From the NCBI GenBank assembly GCA_947460565.1, contig CANHJJ010000090.1, positions 1-7,103 of the forward strand: 7,103 nucleotides of DNA. Direction: 5' to 3'. This stretch comes from Bacteroidota bacterium. GTDB lineage: Bacteria; Bacteroidota; Bacteroidia; UKL13-3. The translations under genes were made by a program, and so were the position numbers. Below, piece by piece: positions 4,817 to 7,103 of this stretch (position 1 is the stretch's first letter; each line of letters opens with the position of its first letter). The notes beneath the pieces are model-generated. The model was not told where the DNA came from. It did no database searches and worked only from the letters and a program-made list of their open reading frames with translations.

Positions 4817-7103
4817 TTAAACGCTAATCAATTCACTTAATGATGATGCTCTGTTAAATTTAATGCTTTCAAATTGTTTAAAGTGTGCTTTACCGCATTT
4901 TATTTTCATTGCTTCGCTTCCTCTTAATTCTTGTCCATATCCTTTTGTTTCAGCAATAAAATAGATTTTCTTTTCTCCTTTTAATACTACAGCCCAATCA
5001 GGATTATAGTTTCCAATAGGTGTATTTATATTAAACCAATTTGGTAATTTAAAGTAAAATTCAACATCCTCACTTGTTTCACATTGTGAAGCAAACGGCA
5101 TCTCTACTGTTTCAGAATCTAGCGGAATGAAGTTTTCATAAATCGTTTTTGATGAATCTTCGACCACAAAAGTTTTCTTATCGTCAAAATATATTTCAAA
5201 ATCGGAATCATCAAACAGTGCCATTTCATACCATTTTTTATCTATCTTTTTATACTCAATTCCATCTACCATCAATTCTGTTAATTTGTTTTTGATGACC
5301 TTGACAACATTATCCAAAAACATTTGAGGATTTATAAGTAACTCTTTTATTTTACCTGATTCTTTTAGTATTTTCAGAATTGTATCTCTTGTAAGTTCTG
5401 TTTTACTTTGTATATAACTTAGCGCATCTGGTATTGAAATATGTTTTGAATAAACTACCTCTTTTTCTCTTACAATATTTCCACTTACACCTTCATCATT
5501 AATATTTATTGAATAGGTTGACAACTTAATTGAAGATGCTTTTGTATGAGGCATTTGTAGATCGTCTTGCATGGCTTTTGCGGCCTCACTTATCAATTTA
5601 TCTGTGCCGTAATCCACACGATATTTGGTATGAAATTTTATCATATCCCATATCTGTAAAAACTTAGGATCAACTTCAAAACCTTTTCTGTAATTTACTT
5701 TTCTTTTAGTATTGGCATTTTTTATCCTGTCTTTAAATTCCACACCACAATCTTCTTCTATTTCTTTTTGCAAAGCCTTCGCAAAATCTTCGTAACTCTC
5801 ATTGGCTATGACAGATAATTTGTTAATACTGTTGTCGAAAATTCTTTCCCCGTTTTGGTTTACAGATAATCTTAAACCTCTGCCTATTTCTTGCCTTTTT
5901 TTGATTTCGCTTTTGGTTTCATTTAAAGTGCAAATCTGAAATACGTTTGGGTTATCCCATCCTTCTCTAAGAGCTGAATGGCTAAATATAAAACGGAGTG
6001 GTGTATTGATGTCAAGCAGCTTTTCTTTTTCTTGCATGATGAGTTTATAGGTATCATCATCTGCTTGGGTTTCACCACCTGTGTCTTTAACCTTTCCTTT
6101 GTTATCCTGTGAAAAATATCCGTTGTGTAAATCACTTACATGATAAGGAATAACATCTTTATACAAGGGTTTCGAAATTTCGGCTTGATATATTTCTTCA
6201 AACCATTCGGCAAACTTACCTTTAATAGCATTTCCATTAATATCATATTCTCTATAATTCTTGACCTTATCAATAAAAAACAAAGACAACACTTTTATTC
6301 CCTTGGCTTTATATGCTTTTTCTTTTTTTAAATGTTCTTCTATCGTTTTTTGAATCATTGAACGCATTATCTCGTCATTCATGCCTCCTTGTGTTTCGCC
6401 TTTTGAAAGAACAATGCCATTCGTTAACATTATGTTTTGATTTGCCGCATCTATTTCATCAACAATAAATCCATTTTTATATATTTCTCTATTGTTACTT
6501 AGTTCATATAAGTCCCCACCCGCTCTTACAGTGAAAGATTTTTTCTGAACACCTAATAGTGTATTGCAATCTATTTTAATTTTTGCGGTTACTTTTGAGG
6601 CAGTTGCATTGATACTTTCAATCTGAATAAAAGCTTCATTCATCGCATTTTCGCTCAACACACTGTTCACTTCAATTTGTTTTACCAAACCTAAATCGTA
6701 AGCTTTAACTGGGTTAAGCGAATACATCATATTATACTGATTTGTATGTGTGGCAGAATACCGCAATGTGCATAATGGATGTAAATTTTGTAAAGCCTTT
6801 TTGCGAATATCAGTTTCCATATTTTGTGGCTCATCTATAATTACAATGGGCTTTGTACTCTGTATAAATTCTATTGGTTTTTTACCACTAACTTTATCAT
6901 TAGGTTTATTTATAATATTATCATCCTTTGCAAATGAATCAATATTGATAACTAAAATTTGAATGTTGTTATTTGATGCAAATCCCCGTAAGCTCGGTAC
7001 TTTCTTGCTATCGTAAATGTCAAAATTGATAGCGGTTTTATCATATAAAGATTGAAAATGTTCGTGTGTAATTTGCAAGTTTTTCAATACCCCTTCGCGT
7101 ATA
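4817..7103 (-). CDS. res: Type III restriction enzyme Res subunit, 5'-truncated by window edge
   Basis: Helicase-nuclease subunit of a type III restriction-modification system. With Mod it translocates or slides on DNA in an ATP-dependent way and cuts foreign DNA near unmethylated sites. 761 residues are visible, counted from the codon at 7100-7102, and the frame stays open to the edge with IREGVLKNLQITHEHF, a typical internal Res segment. About 200-240 N-terminal residues, including Walker A, lie outside. Seen: helicase motif II DEPQ (90-93), motif III SAT (116-118), motif V region SHSALREGWDNPN (374-386), motif VI QEIGRGLR (404-411), and the C-terminal nuclease with P701-D702 and E718-T-K720 (NPDWAVV then YFIAETKG). 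The C-terminus is complete, with the TAA at 4817-4819, and no internal stop or frameshift is visible. A TTG at 7085-7087 is not a real start. The mod gene normally precedes res, so it should lie beyond the right edge. The gene is convergent with the DUF559 unit, 68 nt from copy C. Confidence 0.93.
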   Translation of the reverse strand, partial: IREGVLKNLQITHEHFQSLYDKTAINFDIYDSKKVPSLRGFASNNNIQILVINIDSFAKDDNIINKPNDKVSGKKPIEFIQSTKPIVIIDEPQNMETDIRKKALQNLHPLCTLRYSATHTNQYNMMYSLNPVKAYDLGLVKQIEVNSVLSENAMNEAFIQIESINATASKVTAKIKIDCNTLLGVQKKSFTVRAGGDLYELSNNREIYKNGFIVDEIDAANQNIMLTNGIVLSKGETQGGMNDEIMRSMIQKTIEEHLKKEKAYKAKGIKVLSLFFIDKVKNYREYDINGNAIKGKFAEWFEEIYQAEISKPLYKDVIPYHVSDLHNGYFSQDNKGKVKDTGGETQADDDTYKLIMQEKEKLLDINTPLRFIFSHSALREGWDNPNVFQICTLNETKSEIKKRQEIGRGLRLSVNQNGERIFDNSINKLSVIANESYEDFAKALQKEIEEDCGVEFKDRIKNANTKRKVNYRKGFEVDPKFLQIWDMIKFHTKYRVDYGTDKLISEAAKAMQDDLQMPHTKASSIKLSTYSININDEGVSGNIVREKEVVYSKHISIPDALSYIQSKTELTRDTILKILKESGKIKELLINPQMFLDNVVKVIKNKLTELMVDGIEYKKIDKKWYEMALFDDSDFEIYFDDKKTFVVEDSSKTIYENFIPLDSETVEMPFASQCETSEDVEFYFKLPNWFNINTPIGNYNPDWAVVLKGEKKIYFIAETKGYGQELRGSEAMKIKCGKAHFKQFESIKFNRASSLSELISV

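Noticed and set aside
7085..7087. TTG as the start of the Res protein
   Set aside because: The frame stays open to the window edge and the residues before it (IREGV) belong to the conserved Res core, so the gene is cut by the edge.

Overview
The window looks like a low-GC member of the Bacteroidota. The evidence is ATG starts without Shine-Dalgarno sequences in an AT-rich background, a UvrA of the type I associate with this phylum, one match to the Bacteroidota -7 promoter box (TAnnTTTG), and a C/G-run hairpin repeat that I recall, without being able to check, from other Bacteroidota genomes. No rRNA, tRNA or CRISPR array was seen.

Layout, left to right. (1) Positions 1-463 hold no supportable gene but many palindromes: a split inverted repeat (71-239) enclosing two hairpins, one in a GC-rich island, and then a cluster (266-396) with two copies of a 35-nt unit that folds around a GAAA tetraloop, a third hairpin between them, and a tandemly duplicated half-unit. 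(2) Positions 464-1002 encode a two-gene toxin-antitoxin operon with ATGA overlap: an Unstab_antitox-like antitoxin and a RelE/ParE-like toxin. (3) Positions 1197-4070 encode complete UvrA, the damage-sensing ATPase of nucleotide excision repair, lacking the first CxxC pair of its first zinc module. A two-part GCGTCAGACG repeat follows its stop codon at once. (4) Positions 4166-4748 form a compact unit: a small DUF559 (PD-(D/E)XK, Vsr-like fold) endonuclease gene enclosed by a perfect 35-bp inverted repeat whose core is a 7-bp C/G-rich hairpin. A third, diverged copy lies 5 nt before the start codon. (5) Positions 4817-7103, minus strand, encode the C-terminal three quarters or so of a type III restriction Res subunit. 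Its 5' end runs off the right edge; the partner mod gene is not in the window.

How the parts relate. The toxin-antitoxin pair and the type III restriction enzyme are typical accessory genes around a conserved uvrA. The DUF559 unit sits between uvrA and the 3' end of res, convergent with res. It is the best candidate for an undescribed system: a nuclease gene packaged between its own hairpin repeats, resembling in layout REP palindromes with their RAYT transposase gene but with an unrelated nuclease. Mobility is inference; the repeats and the gene are seen directly.
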